Shown here: positions 19,401-29,100 of the stretch, piece after piece
Position numbering within the stretch: the first letter of the stretch is position 1
Layout of the letters: each line of letters starts with the position of its first letter
NCBI RefSeq assembly: GCF_034347405.1
Contig: NZ_CP133778.1
Location: forward strand, 2,852,001-2,916,000
Reading direction: 5' to 3'
Length of the DNA stretch: 64,000 bases
Source of the DNA: Pseudomonas sp. CCC3.1
Lineage (GTDB): Bacteria; Pseudomonadota; Gammaproteobacteria; Pseudomonadales; Pseudomonadaceae
The notes under the pieces: model-generated
Database searches by the model: none
What the model saw: only the letters and a program-made list of their open reading frames with translations
Told to the model about the DNA's origin: nothing
Position numbers and translations under genes: made by a program

Positions 19401-22400
19401 ACGTCAATCACTGCCTGCCCACCGATCCAGATCGAGCGGCCGTGACCGATGCCATCGACTGCACTGGATTCGCTGTTGCTCAGGCCCGCAAGGCTGACAC
19501 TGCCGCCCCAAGCGTTCAACGTGCCATCGACCGTCAGTTGACCGATGCTGCGCAGGTTGATCGCCTGGCCAGGGTCGACATTAACCACTGCGCCCTTGCC
19601 CACAGTCAGTGCAGTGGTCTCAGCCAGCGCGCCGGAGGCGATAGTGGTGCCCGCGTTCAAGTTCAAACTCGCGCCACGACGCTGAGTCAACACCCCCTTG
19701 AGTGCATTTTCCTGGTACAGCGAGGGTGTCCAGCGCTCTAGCACGGAGGCTGGGTCGATGCCCGTTGGCGAGGTCGACGCCCTCTCACCTTGGCGGTATA
19801 CCGGCATCGTGACATCTACCTGAGTGCCATCAGTGATCAGCAGGCCTTCGTTGCCGGTAATGTCGTAGGCCGAGAAACCTTTTTTGAAGAAATCAGCCGA
19901 GACATGCAGGGTGTCGGCGTCAGGTGCTGTGGCGCTGTCGCCGATCTGCACCTTGCGCGCCTGTACCGCCAGCTTACCGCCGCCCGTGACCCCGTAAGCG
20001 CGCAGTTCACTGCCCAACTCAAGCGTATCCATGGCCGCCAGGGTTACACTGCCGCCCTTGCCGCCGATGAACTTTGCGTCCAGACCAACGGTGGCGCCGG
20101 AAGACACATCTATCACGCTACCTTGCGCCAGATTCAGGTCGCCGGTGGTACGCAGCGACACATTGCCGCCATTCATGTACGCGGCGCCACTGTTGTTCAC
20201 GCCGTCCTGCGCCAGGTTGTTCCAGCGTCCGGTTGTGTCGACGTTGACTCCGCTGGCCAACTTGACCCACGCCGGAGCCTCATTTGTGGGCTGTAGGTAC
20301 ACATCACCCACTGCCATTTCGCGTTCCCTGTCGGGCTGAAGGAATAGGTTGCCCGCGTTGATACTGCCCGCATGAGCGGTCAGGTTGGCATTAATCGTCG
20401 CCTGGGGAGTGAACAGCGTTATGTCGCCGCCATCGGCAACTTTAAGTGCGCCGTTGACCGTGATCTGCTGATTGGCGGAGGTCTTGATTGCGCCTAGTTC
20501 AACGCCATTAATCTGGTCGCTGTCGAGAACCACCTTGCCCTGACGATCCGTAGGCAATGCGGTGTCCAGGTTCAGGCCATCAGCGATTTTTTGCGCATTG
20601 GACTCAAATACAATCTCGTTGGTGACCGGGTTCAGGCTGTAGCGCAACGTGCCGGTGCTCTTGTTAAAGACTGGCGTGTAGTTACCGATGATCAGTTGCG
20701 CGCGCTGAGCGGCAGCTTTGGGTGTCTGCTGATAACCATCCGTATTGATCGTCGGGGTCTTGACCTGGCGCTCACCCTGGAACACATCACTGATCAACTG
20801 ACCTTCAAGCACCGCGCTGGAGGTGCCGATCACCAGCTTGCCAGCGTCGCGGCCCACGGTATAACCGGCCTCGTTTCGGCTTTTCGGGGCAATCAGCGGG
20901 TTGTAGTAAAAATCGGTGCGACCCCAGCGCGCGTTGGTGTCTTCAAATCCCTTGTAGATACCGGAGTAAAGAATGTCGCCCGGCGCCTTGGACAACTCAT
21001 ACAAGCGACCATCCGGGCCTTTAAGCCAGGTTTGGCGAATTAAGCCGCTCTGCACATCGACCGTGCCACCCGACAGGTTGAATTGCGCGTTCTTTTCGCT
21101 AACCACTTCGTTACCGGTAAAGGTCAATGTGCCGCCCTGAGCCATCCACTCACCGACGCTATGACCTTGAGTGCCCAGATAGCCGCCGACTTCCAGCAGG
21201 CCACCGGCCGTGTACCAGCGATCAGTGGCATAGCCGTTAGTGCCCGCTGGCACAAATACCAGCTCACGCAGATCGACCCAGACATCGTAGTTGATCAGCT
21301 TGCCACCATCCCGGTTGACCGGCGCATCGCGCTGCTCATTACCCTGAATGTTGATCTTGATGCTGTTGGATTCCATCGACACCTTGACGCCAACCGCGCC
21401 AGACACGTCAATCATTGCCCCGTCGCGAACCAGGCTGCGCTGGCCAGCTGTCACAGCAACCTGACCACCCGTGGCCAAGGTGGTGGATCCGTCCTTGAAC
21501 TCAACGGTGCCGCCGCTGACGATGTCGATCCGCGACTGGTCGATACGATCACTGATGGTGCTCAGGTTATCGAACAGTCCGGTAGCATTGTTGACCGGGT
21601 TCGGACGCCCGTCGAGGTTGAGCAAGCCATTATCACGCTGGCTGTTAAGCGCAGTGGCGTCGGTGCCATCCAGCAAAATGGCCGTGGTACTGCCCTTGCC
21701 CAGGGTGACTGTGCCAGTGCTGTCAGTGACCGAGTTCAACAGGTGGACAGTGCCTCGGGAATCCACCGAGGTGCTGGCCAAGGCCACGCCGTTTTGCTCG
21801 ACCTTACGCCCGGTCAGCGTGACGTCCCCCGTCGAAGCCATGATCAGGCCATTGTTACTGACCGCGCCCGCCGTACTCCCCGCTTCGAGGCTGGTTGCGA
21901 CTTCATTGCCTCGTGTGGTGGAGTTCTGGTTGCCCGAGGTCCCCACGCCACGGCGGATGTAAAAACTATCACCCGCGGCCAGTGTGGTCTGGCCCTTTGG
22001 GGTGATGACGGTGCCGGCGTTTTCAACCTCCGAGCCCAGCAACAAGGCGTAACCACCGGATTCGGTAGACAGCGTGGCAGCGTGGGTCTGAATCACCGCG
22101 CCGCGCTGCACTTCAACCTTGCCTGCGGCGTCGGTAAAGGTCGGACTAGAGCCGTCCACATCCACGTAAATACCGCGCTGAGTGAACTGGTCATCGGTGA
22201 TATTCGCTGCACCGGCGACCAGGTTGCGCACGTTGACCTGACTGGTCCCGCTAAACACCACGCCATTACGGTTCATGATCATGACCGTACCGGCGCCCTT
22301 GATCTGGCCCTGAATTTCGCTTGGCTTGGCGTTGGGGTCGTTGACCCGATTCAGCGCGGCCCAGTTCGACTGCTGTTGGAAATCGACCGTGGTGTTGCGC

Positions 22401-22921
22401 CCGACGTTGAAGGTCTCCCAGTTGAGGATCGCCTTGTCAGCGGTCTGCTCAATGGTCACGGTGGTTTTGCCACCGGCTTGTGTTTGGGTCGGGCTTTTGG
22501 CGTTGGTCCAGCCCTGAGTCAGGCTGTTATCGACTTGCAAGCCACCTTTGCCCAGACCGTCCGGGATATTCGAAACCTGACCTGACGCAGCCTGGCGTCC
22601 AGCAGCTTGAGCCGCTTGCTGAGCAGCAATGGCTGCGACCGTGGTATTGAGCGTGGTCAGGGACCGTTGCAACTGCTGATTGACTTTGGCCTGCTGGTTC
22701 AGCGACGGGATCTTGGGCATCTGCGCATTGTTTCGCGCAGCGGTAGCCGCCTGAGACGCGCCCTTATCGGCAAACCAGCCTGAGCTGAACGCCGTGGCAC
22801 CGTGGGCGCTGCCTGCGACCATCAGCAAGGCAATGGCATGGGCCAATGGCTTGAGGCGCAGAATCGAAGGGCCGCCAGGACCTTGAGCTTTCGAGTTAAT
22901 CGGTGCTTTGCAACGGACCAT
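10412..22921 (-). CDS. Giant TpsA exoprotein 1, filamentous-haemagglutinin type (PdtA-like)
   Basis: A 4169-residue secreted adhesin-type protein. A 24-residue basic lead precedes the signal-peptide core (LKPLAHAIALLMVAGSAHG). The TPS haemagglutinin-activity domain lies at about 130-275, with DKAILNWETFNVGRNTTVDF and the secretion-domain core MIMNRNGVVFSGTSQVNVRN (NRNG in place of the usual NPNG). A very long beta-helix follows, rich in Gly/Asp/Asn, with repeated GG-x-L-x-hydrophobic patterns. Cys pairs occur near 2027 (CPNSNC), 3050 (CTNFSDYC) and 3102 (CVATPSYC). A C-terminal DUF3739-like region lies at about 3770-3990 (FGFVGDSEQ, REYNQAGG, RGRAAIAALFPE, MTTFGGSIMGWS), then an Ala/Ser/Gln-rich tail. 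It should be exported by the TpsB at 7555-9159 and act at the cell surface. It is a tandem paralogue of the next gene upstream, nearly identical over the first 500 residues and the last 300. Confidence 0.93.
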   Translation of the reverse strand: MVRCKAPINSKAQGPGGPSILRLKPLAHAIALLMVAGSAHGATAFSSGWFADKGASQAATAARNNAQMPKIPSLNQQAKVNQQLQRSLTTLNTTVAAIAAQQAAQAAGRQAASGQVSNIPDGLGKGGLQVDNSLTQGWTNAKSPTQTQAGGKTTVTIEQTADKAILNWETFNVGRNTTVDFQQQSNWAALNRVNDPNAKPSEIQGQIKGAGTVMIMNRNGVVFSGTSQVNVRNLVAGAANITDDQFTQRGIYVDVDGSSPTFTDAAGKVEVQRGAVIQTHAATLSTESGGYALLLGSEVENAGTVITPKGQTTLAAGDSFYIRRGVGTSGNQNSTTRGNEVATSLEAGSTAGAVSNNGLIMASTGDVTLTGRKVEQNGVALASTSVDSRGTVHLLNSVTDSTGTVTLGKGSTTAILLDGTDATALNSQRDNGLLNLDGRPNPVNNATGLFDNLSTISDRIDQSRIDIVSGGTVEFKDGSTTLATGGQVAVTAGQRSLVRDGAMIDVSGAVGVKVSMESNSIKINIQGNEQRDAPVNRDGGKLINYDVWVDLRELVFVPAGTNGYATDRWYTAGGLLEVGGYLGTQGHSVGEWMAQGGTLTFTGNEVVSEKNAQFNLSGGTVDVQSGLIRQTWLKGPDGRLYELSKAPGDILYSGIYKGFEDTNARWGRTDFYYNPLIAPKSRNEAGYTVGRDAGKLVIGTSSAVLEGQLISDVFQGERQVKTPTINTDGYQQTPKAAAQRAQLIIGNYTPVFNKSTGTLRYSLNPVTNEIVFESNAQKIADGLNLDTALPTDRQGKVVLDSDQINGVELGAIKTSANQQITVNGALKVADGGDITLFTPQATINANLTAHAGSINAGNLFLQPDREREMAVGDVYLQPTNEAPAWVKLASGVNVDTTGRWNNLAQDGVNNSGAAYMNGGNVSLRTTGDLNLAQGSVIDVSSGATVGLDAKFIGGKGGSVTLAAMDTLELGSELRAYGVTGGGKLAVQARKVQIGDSATAPDADTLHVSADFFKKGFSAYDITGNEGLLITDGTQVDVTMPVYRQGERASTSPTGIDPASVLERWTPSLYQENALKGVLTQRRGASLNLNAGTTIASGALAETTALTVGKGAVVNVDPGQAINLRSIGQLTVDGTLNAWGGSVSLAGLSNSESSAVDGIGHGRSIWIGGQAVIDVASRAVTAVDNLGRVYGQARNGGQIIVGGDVDPGTGIAKASDLFVVVREGARLDASGSQALLDIPGQGRVNVASNGGNIAFASNNGLYLDGLFKANAGGEGAAGGRLSLALEAPYYLKEHVTDRVLPVRELVLSQQHKTLSVPDSAEAAADSLIYGHGALGVDQVKSGGFDNMTLLVRGVFNVDGDISLNLGQSLHLYTGGINLTRNANPTSRVNLSAPHVVLSGMLEPDKSGMEAWTRPYIADTSPGLRSQGTLVVDSGLLDIRDRVGFGDTLSFDNVQLNSSGDLRFLAGRDGGDTSSGFSTQLRAAGDLTLRAARIYPGSDIKAQVLVGNIGVTDNRVVFDPTRTLTIEKVGDDHGVAPDSVFGRLQLGAYTIKQGGVLRAPLGLIELGNVGNSRVELLPGSLTSVSAKGLVLPYGGTVDGQVYRYNGKNVVFVGQGGLGQTGSGELTIGVILGGTKATVLPGATLDLSGGGELLGAGFISGRGGSTDARFNPLVQFGATGGFSLPGLGTNPIYAIVPGVQSGYAPATGEAGASTPLVGQQITLGAGVPGLPAGTYTLMPSTYALKAGAFRVEINDFSGQGSDSATTLMRNGSWSTAGQLSIINTGIHNSVNSQVILTSGDTLRRYSQYNETSYAQFAIADAAKLGVPRPMLEVDAKTLKLAFGGGAGKETFTFEGIGQFEAAKGGYGGTVGVINLGGETVENWYTQIVDANSPLEAFEGLTLTAQSLNNLNAKRIFIGGLPQVEYGRNGNIVKFPFGVNTPGNSVFLRSGATLSAPEVVIVAGPGNIVVEQGASITTLGRGAAIYDARDGFIYEGVPSLLAVSNGLLNVLPYLNLNNEPTGNIQIGVCPNSNCSGQTTIYSEGSIVAATDKALQLDDAVRYGTRHLTLALSNINVGSTAGLADAAARNVLPSGLTLNQQVLERLMRGDTSTGAPALETLQLSAGQAFNFYGTTLLDTYDAQTGKSLLNNLVLSAPAIYGLGNADDVATIHTANLIWQGATGSPGAVITDGAGTGSGRLDINAERIEFGYGPFAQPSNNTVFDRLVLGFANVNLNASDRITANYKGSLSVYQRQGAYDPVTGFAYSGGNLNIVTPLMTGEGGSLNRITAGGAIDVSASAGPRGTVNGYGGELSFKGDTIRLASVVVLPSGKVTLDATGDVVLTDESLIDVAGRAVVFNDITKYGAGGDVLLDSRHGNIHQALGSTIDVSAQHNQGGKLRAVALDAAGGMVDLQGKILGGNSGYYNAGGTLVPYQGSSVEVQAQRLGATGALDQQFAALNQRLNDGEVFGARSFQLKQGDLTIGNGLKANIINVSVDNGSLRVAGLVDASGERVGSINLAGKKGLTLDSSAVLDAHGSQVRVDSYGKIIDSPNRAMVVLGSGTGQLNLADGVRIDLRHGTAGTPGNDGRNRGTLEMNAPRLNNNDIAIDASGRLDIQGARAITLNGMATYDDAPVMTDPTASGRPYQVIDQAYLDGKHVLSTAFINAALQNSNLLNNKLAGLNNATYADTFHLRPGVEIVSKTPNGDLVVQGDVDLSGYRYASLNRNSQKTSVYGSGEPGSLTLRAGGDLSIYGSINDGFAPPPPTVDDNGWVLLKGRDFSSGGTIVPGNGVVLADGTTYMAGSVLNYDLPIKGTTVVAGTRLPVRATLAQEVTLPADTVLAAAVLDASGNTLLAAGTLLNQPVTLQAGTQLEAGTLLGQPIELLAMLWPKGVPLPALYQALDPSRNVVTLDGNITLARGSLIPTGTDVKLVGNVDSIKLRPEVAGRQGKNWAISPMLAEGSQSWSLRLVAGADTEAADSRLLQPHPSSGTLRLADSHFGMFAKLLPPKGVLVWSAYAVEDLGNAGVEVKEGDPVDQSILDQFELGTIADFCTNFSDYCQAKMMYVWTSYAAGILQRRGIIVEVGSVVEDQILEALGVRGGASKFCVATPSYCVSMSPKEYAPLPTSSRFSVVRTGTGDLQLLSGGNLSVDSSYGVYTAGTSSTGTYSDDPFNQPRALKGGSTVLKEKPSYFEQFVNGGSESLYRAWYPEAGGNLTLNVNGNLTGNLDNGGSYSQFRPNSDDSGNNTADVGNWLWRQGSGDIETGGKAQPTAWWINFGTYTNIISDNLIGFTGFGTLGGGDLDVTVGGDAGSLKEPTFTIDGNNKRTQGLVLAVGSTGRVSSDGSLQLTGGGDLRLQVRGALNPVSIIETAGNRDGVLTNTRGNVHVQAASIGRVDTLYGTTAQVPGDVRAADPLRASRSRPQGGVTLVAGDATFSLHTLGDLVVQTVEDAGRVRQYNQSAFSRNDVTGGSSSWFTLWTPNTAVDLYAEGGNLTPFLSGTNTDLAVVYPSILRATAASGSFYYGKAATSRDYDSYSYPILLAPGKNGQLQFLAQDSIYAGGFSVTQSGTALSSMATPWNPAFLATLGWQNYSNLSQTGNYNTYGNLGLSLFTFGPGTTSEPLSNTADPSRFYAVQGDLIGVNSGRIIAYRNANVAHAGETWYEGSRPVWMMAGRDIVSSGANPGDNGEIYPEVFTTGNLFVHNNATDISIVSAGRDIIYSSFNIAGPGGLEITAGRSIVMDDKVSVTSIGPIVAGDLRQGASIAMQAGTGANGADYQRFIEAYLNPANQLAQGEPLSASGGKVAKTYEKELLAWLSERFGFVGDSEQAVAYFKQLPGEQQRVFARDVYFAELEAGGREYNQAGGVREGSYARGRAAIAALFPEKDVAGNAITYLGDIRMFGGAGVHTDFGGSIQMLTPGGSQTFGIEGVAPPASAGVITQGAGNIQLYSLGSILLGQSRIMTTFGGSIMGWSAAGDINAGRGSKTTVVYTPPKRTYDNWGNVALSPSVPSTGAGIATLNPIPEVPAGDIDLIAPLGTIDAGEAGIRVSGNINIAALRIVNAANIQTQGKSSGVPVAASVNTGALSSASSAGAAASQAADSAARNQQAAARQGRASIVTVEVLSFGSEPVQHGPEQTQAVPGYNPNSPVQVLGAGRLSDQARASLTEEERGQISL

Positions 22922-22999
22922 CTGGAGTCATCCTCATTGGTTCTCACCCGAAGGTGAGTTTCACGTTCAGGAAGTAGGCCGTTGTGGGAGGGCTGCACC
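22922..22999 (-). promoter_or_regulatory. tpsA1 leader with hairpin 21 nt before the start codon
   Basis: On the minus strand the leader contains the perfect hairpin CTCACC-TTCG-GGTGAG (22943-22958), then the ribosome site TGAGGATGA and the start at 22921. It aligns with the leader of tpsA2, including a shared CAGCCCTC near 22990. The loop differs, and the stem is kept by paired changes. This suggests a functional RNA element or a retained promoter shared by both exoprotein genes. Confidence 0.6.
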
Positions 23000-23045
23000 G
23001 AACCGTTGTCATTGAAAGTTCATAAAAAATACGCACGCGGTGCTG

Positions 23046-23076
23046 AAAAAAAAAGGAGTGATCAACGACCACCCCC
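23046..23076 (-). terminator. Probable terminator of tpsA2
   Basis: On the minus strand GGGGTG pairs with CACTCC (one G-U pair) around a short loop and is followed by nine T residues. It lies about 30 nt after the tpsA2 stop. The sequence is a diverged copy of the tpsA1 terminator, so the duplicated unit carried its terminator with it. Confidence 0.8.
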
Positions 23077-23104
23077 GAGGGAGAACGACACAATCGTGCT
23101 GCGG

Positions 23105-26100
23105 TTAGAGACTGATTTGACGGCGCTCCTCATCGGTCAGGCTGGCTTGCGCATGCTCACTCAACGGTCCGGCACCGAGGATCTGCACCGGGCTGTTCGG
23201 GTTGTAGCCTGTGGTTTTAGGGGTTTGTTCTACATCGTGTTGCACCGGCTCACTGCCGAAACTCAGTACTTCAACCGTCACGATTGAAGCCCTTGCCTGC
23301 CGCGCGGCTGCTTGCTGGTTGCGGGCCGCGCTGTCGGCTGCCTGGGCTGCTGCCGAGCCCGCCGAACTGGCAGAACTCAAGGCCCCGGTATTGACAGTGG
23401 CCGACACCGGCACCCCGGACGATTTGCCTTGAGTCTGGATGTTGGCGGCATTGACCACGCGCAAAGCGGCGATGTTGATGTTGCCGGAAACCCGGATCCC
23501 GGCCTCCCCCGCGTCAATGGTGCCCAGTGGCGCGATGAGGTCGATATCACCTGCTGGCACTTCCGGGATCGGGTTCAGCGTGGCGATACCAGCCCCGGTA
23601 CTCGGCACCGATGGCGCCAGGCCAACGTTGCCCCAGTTGTCATAAACCCGCTTCGGTGGCGTGTACACCACGGTGGTCTTGGAGCCACGCCCGGCGTTGA
23701 TGTCACCTTGCCCTGACCAACCCATGATCGAACCGCCAAAGGTGGTCATGATCCGGCTTTGGCCCAGCAAAATGCTCTCCAGGGAATACAGGCTAATGTC
23801 GCCCGCGCCCTGAGTGATGATGCCCGCCGACGCCGGTGGCGCAATGCCTTCGATACCGAAGGTCTGGCCACCGCCCGGGGTCAGTAACTGGATCGAGCCA
23901 CCGAAATCGGTGTGCACGCCCGCGCCGCCGAACATCGTGATATCACCCTTGTAGGTGATCGGGTTACCAGCCACATCCTGCTCCGGGAACAGTGCCGCAA
24001 TCGCCGCCCGTCCGCGTACATAACTGCCTTGGCGCACACCGCCTTGCTGGTTGTACTCACGACCGGAAGCCTTGAGTTCGGCGAAGTAAACTTCACGGGC
24101 GAATACCCGCTGTTGCTCGGCGGGCAGCGCCGCGTAAAAGACCCGAGCCTGAGCGCTGTCACCGACGAAACCGAAGCGCTCGGCCAGCCAGGTGAGCAGC
24201 TCGTTTTCGTAAGTCTTGGCCACTTTGCCGCCTTGTACCGACAACGGTTCACCAAGGGAAACCTGATTGGCCGGGTTGAGGTAAGCCTCGACAAAATGCT
24301 GGAAGTCCGCCCCGTTGGGACCAAACCCGGCTTGCATCACGATGCTCGCACCGGGGCGGCTATCGCCGGGTGCCACACCGCCAAGGCTGGTGACGCTGAC
24401 CTTGTCTTCCATCAGGATGTTACGGCCCGCTGTCAGCTCCAGCGTGCCCGGTCCCGCCACCTTGAAGTTGCTGAACAGAATGTCGCGGCCAGCGCTGACG
24501 ATGGAGACGTCATTGGGGTTGTCATGCACGAACAGGTTGCCGGTCAATGTGTATTCACCCGTGTCCGACAGCCCTCCGATCGCACCACTCAGAGGCGTAC
24601 CGCTGCTGACAATATCGCGCCCGGCCAGCATCCAGACCGCACCTGCGCCTTCGTAATACGTTTGGCGGTAACGCGGGTCATTTGAACTGGTGATCGAGAG
24701 TATCCGCCCACTGCTGATACCCAGCAGATCACCGTTCAGCGCATAGAAGCGCGCAGGCTCCAGGGCCTCGCCCCATGCCATACTTGCGGTGTTGGGACCA
24801 AAGGCAAACAGAGGGTGTAGCCCAAAACGGGCAACGTTGCCGTCGCTGGCTAAATTCCCGCTGCCCTGAACCGCACCTTTAGAGATGAAGCCCAGATAAG
24901 CCGGCTTCCAAATAGTCGCCATGGTATCTGGGGCTGCGCTGGAGCGGCTGATGCTCAGCGCGCCGCCATAAATCGAGTCACCCGCCAGCAGTTCCAATTG
25001 CCCATTGGCCGAGGGTGCCAGCACCAGCGCCCGCAGCATCTTGTCATCGGTATTGAAAGCCGAAGAGCTGCCGTAATACAGGCTGCCATTGGCCGCGACG
25101 GCCCTTAATGTCGCGGGATAGACTGCCGCCATATCGGTTTCTGCGGTCCCGGTCAGTGGCGTCAGGTTACCGCCGCCGGAGAACAGGTCCACCGCCGTGC
25201 GCGATGTCCATAAGCTGAACCAGCTCTGCCCGATACCGGAGGTGTCGCCTTTCTGGTACGTCAAAGTATTCATCTGCGACGCACGTCCAGGGTCGGCCAC
25301 ATCCTGCACAACCAGATCTCCTCGGGTTGCCAGACTGAAGGTCGCGTCGCCCGGCAGCAAGGTCATACCACCGGCGGCAATGCCGGACGTCGAGCGCAGT
25401 GCATCAATAGCACGCACTTCACTGGGACTCTGGTTACCGGACTTGATGCCATAACGCAGGGTCAGGCTGCCCAGATCACCGCTGGTCATCTGCACATGCC
25501 CGCGCACATTCACCACTGCCCCATTGAGATGGTCCCGGTAAACGTCGCTGCCGCCGTTCACGGAGCCACCGACCCGCAGGTTCAAATCGCCCCCGCCGGT
25601 CAGTTGCAGGCTGCCGTCAGCCCCTACGCGACCAGTGCTGCCGACCGCCATTACCAACCCTTGGCTGCGGCCATTGAGGCTTTGATCGCCAAAGCCCAGA
25701 GGCTTGGAGATGCCCGCATCGCCGCGCACATCGACATCGAGGTTGCCGCCACCCAACGTACCGAAACCGGTGAAACCCGTCATCTGGTCGGAGCCCCCGT
25801 TCGGGGACATATTGACGGTGTAAGAACCAAAGTTGATCCACCAAGCGGTGGCTTGGGCCTGACTGCCACTCAGGGTATTGCCCTGACGCCACAGCCAGTC
25901 GCCAACGTTCGCCGTATCGTGCCCCAGATCGCTCTTCACCCGGCGCATGTAACCAATTGGCGCAGTACCGATAATGTCACCGGTCAAATTGCCGCCAACC
26001 TTTAACAACAGGTTGCCCCCACCGTCCGGATACCAGGCGCGGTACAGGCTCTCTGACCCGCCATCCACCCACTGCTCGTTGCCACCCGCGTTAGCCAGTA

Positions 26101-29100
26101 CCTTGCCATTTTCACCCACGGCTCGCGCCAGGTTGTAGGGATCGTTGGCCGAGGTGGCAGTGGAAGAACTGCCCGCCGTATACACCCCGAACAGCGACTC
26201 CATGCTCAGGTTGCCACCCGCCAGCAACTCCAGATCGGCCGCGCCGGTACGGATCACGCTGAAGCGGGTACTGCCGCCTTGCTCCAGGGTATAAGGCCCG
26301 CCGCCCGAAGCGCAGTAGTAAGGCGCGTCATCACACATCCCCGGGTAGGCATCGTTAACAAAGTCGATCGGCTGGCCCACCATGCTGTCGTCACCGAACC
26401 AGTCCATGGAGCCATCCAGGGTCCACACCAGACTCCCTACCCCGTACGAACCGAAATGGCTGTCGGCCAGGCGCAAGTTACCGCTCAACGGATTCGGTTG
26501 CAGTTGGCGACTGTCGGCCGCTTGAGTATCGGCCCCGGCCACCAGACGCACCGACCAGGCTTGGGAGCCTTCGGTCAGCATGGGCGCAATGCCCCAGTTT
26601 TTGCCCTGGCTTCCAGCCTCCTCGACCCGCAGTTGTACTGACGTCGCGCCATCGGGCAACTTGACGTCGGTACCCGCAGGTAAAAGAGCACCACGAGGCA
26701 GCACTTTGCTGCCATTGAGGGTCACCGCGTTGGTCCCATTGGGGTTGATCGCTGCGGGCAATGGCACGCCCTTGGGCCAGATCATGGCCCCGACATTGAA
26801 GAAGCTGGAGAACATGCTGCCGGCATCCAAAACAGTACCCGCAGGCAGGGTCTGGCTTTGACTCAACAGTGTACCGGCGGTGATCAGTACGTTGCCCGTG
26901 GCATCCCGTACAGCCGCTGCCAGCACGGTCCCTGCGGGCAATGTCAGCGGTTGAGTGAGCGTGGCGGCAACCGGTAGCCGTGTTCCAGCACCCAGCGCCA
27001 CAGCCTTCATCGGCAAGTCAAAGTTAAGGGTTGAGCCCCCCGGGAACAAGGTCCCATCAGCGAGGGTCACGCCGCTGCCCGGTATCACCCGCGTGCCATT
27101 GGTATAGTCAATCCCCGGCAGCAACACCCAGCCGTTGTCGTCATCGGTCGCCGGTGGCGGTGCAAAACCGTCGTTAATGCTGCCGTAGATGTTCAGGTCG
27201 CCCCCGGCACGCAGGGTCAGGCTGCCCACTTCACCGGAGCCATACACGGCATTGTTTTTCTGGGTATGCGGGTTGAGGCTGGCATAGCGATAGCCGGACA
27301 GGTCGAGGTCGCCCTGCACCACCAGATCACCGCCCGGGGTTTTGCTGACGATTTCCACGCCCGGACGCAGATGGAAGGCGTCCGCGTAAGTGGCGTTGTT
27401 CAGCCCCGAGAGCCTGTTGTTCATCAGGTCTTTATTGCTCAGGGCTGCGTTGATGAACTGCACACTCAATGCATGTTTTTGATCCAGGTAAGCCTGATCA
27501 ATCACCTGATACGGACGCCCGCTGGCAGTGGCATCGGTGTTGGTCGGGGCATCGTCGTAACGGGCCATGCCGTTGAGCGCGATCGAACGTGCACCCTGGA
27601 TCGTCAACTGACCACGAGCATCAATGGCGATGTCCGTGTTGTTGAGGCGTGGCGCGTTCAACTCCAGGGTGCCGCGATTGCGTCCGTCATTGCCTGGCGT
27701 GCCCGCCGTGCCGTGACGCACGTCGATGTGCACGCCATCGTTCAAGGTCAATTGGCCCTCGCCCGAGCTGAGCACCACGATGGCGCGGTTCGGTGAATCA
27801 ATGATCTTGCCGTAGCTGTCGACCCGCAGTTGGCTGCCATGCGCATCGAGCACCGCCGTGCCGTCGAGGGTCAGGCCGCGCTTGGCGGCCAACGCGATAG
27901 TGCCGACCCGCTCACCACTGGCGTCCACACGCCCGCTGACGCGCAGACTGCCGTTGTCCAGCGAGACGCTGACGTTGTTGGCCTTGACGTCGTTGCCAAT
28001 GACCAGGTCGCCCTGCTTGATCTGGAAGCTGCGCGCACCAAAGACCTCGCCCTGGTTGAGGCGCTGATTGAGCGCTGCAAACTGTTCGTTGAGGCTGGCG
28101 CTGGCACCCAGGCGCTGAGCCTGGATTTCCACTGCGCCCGCCAGGTACGGCACCCACGTGCCGCCGGCGTCATAAACACCGCTGCTGCTGCCGAGGATCT
28201 TGCCCGCCAGATCGACAATGCCGGCACCGCTGTCCACCGCCACGGCGCGCAATTTGCCCGCCTGGTTGTACGTGGCCGAGAGGTTGATGGTCGAACCTGC
28301 TGCTTGCAGCACATTACCCGTGCGGCTTTCCAACAGTACATCACCGCCCGCCGCGTATTTGGTCACGTCGTTAAAGGCAATGGCACGACCGGACACATCG
28401 ATCAGCGCCTCGTCGGTCAGCACTACATCGCCTCGGGCATCCAGTGTCACCTTGCCAGAGGGCAGGACCACGGCACTGGCCAGGCGAATGCTGTCACCTT
28501 TCAAGGACAGCTCGCCGCCCAGCCCTTTGACATCGCCATAAGTGCCCGCAGAGGCACTGATATTGATCGCGCCACCGGCGGTGATGCGATTAATCGAACC
28601 GGCTTCGCCGGTCATCAACGGGGTCAGGATGTTGAGGTTGCCGCCGGTGTAGGCAAAGCCGTCAAGCGGGTCAAAAGCGCCTTGGCTCTGATAGACCGAG
28701 AGGCTGCCAGTGTAGTTGGCGGTTATTTGTTGGCTGGCATTGAGGTTCACGTTGGCAAAACCCAGGGCCAGACGGTCCAGGCTTTTGGATTTGCTGGGCT
28801 GGGCGAAGTTGCCGTAGCCGAATTTGATGCTTTCACTATTGATGTCGAGGCGACCGCTACCGGTCCCCGCACCACCCTCTACCGGTGCTGAAGCGAGGCT
28901 GCCGGAGCCCTGCCAGATCAGGTTGGCAGTATGAATGGTGGCCACATCACTGGTGCTACCCGATCCATAGATTGCCGGAGTGGAGATCATCAGATTGTTC
29001 AGCAGGGACTTGCCGGTCACTGCGTCATAGGTGTCCAGGGCCGTAGTGCCATAAAAATTGAAGCTGTCGCGGGCTGAAAGTTGCAGGGTCTCCAGGGCGG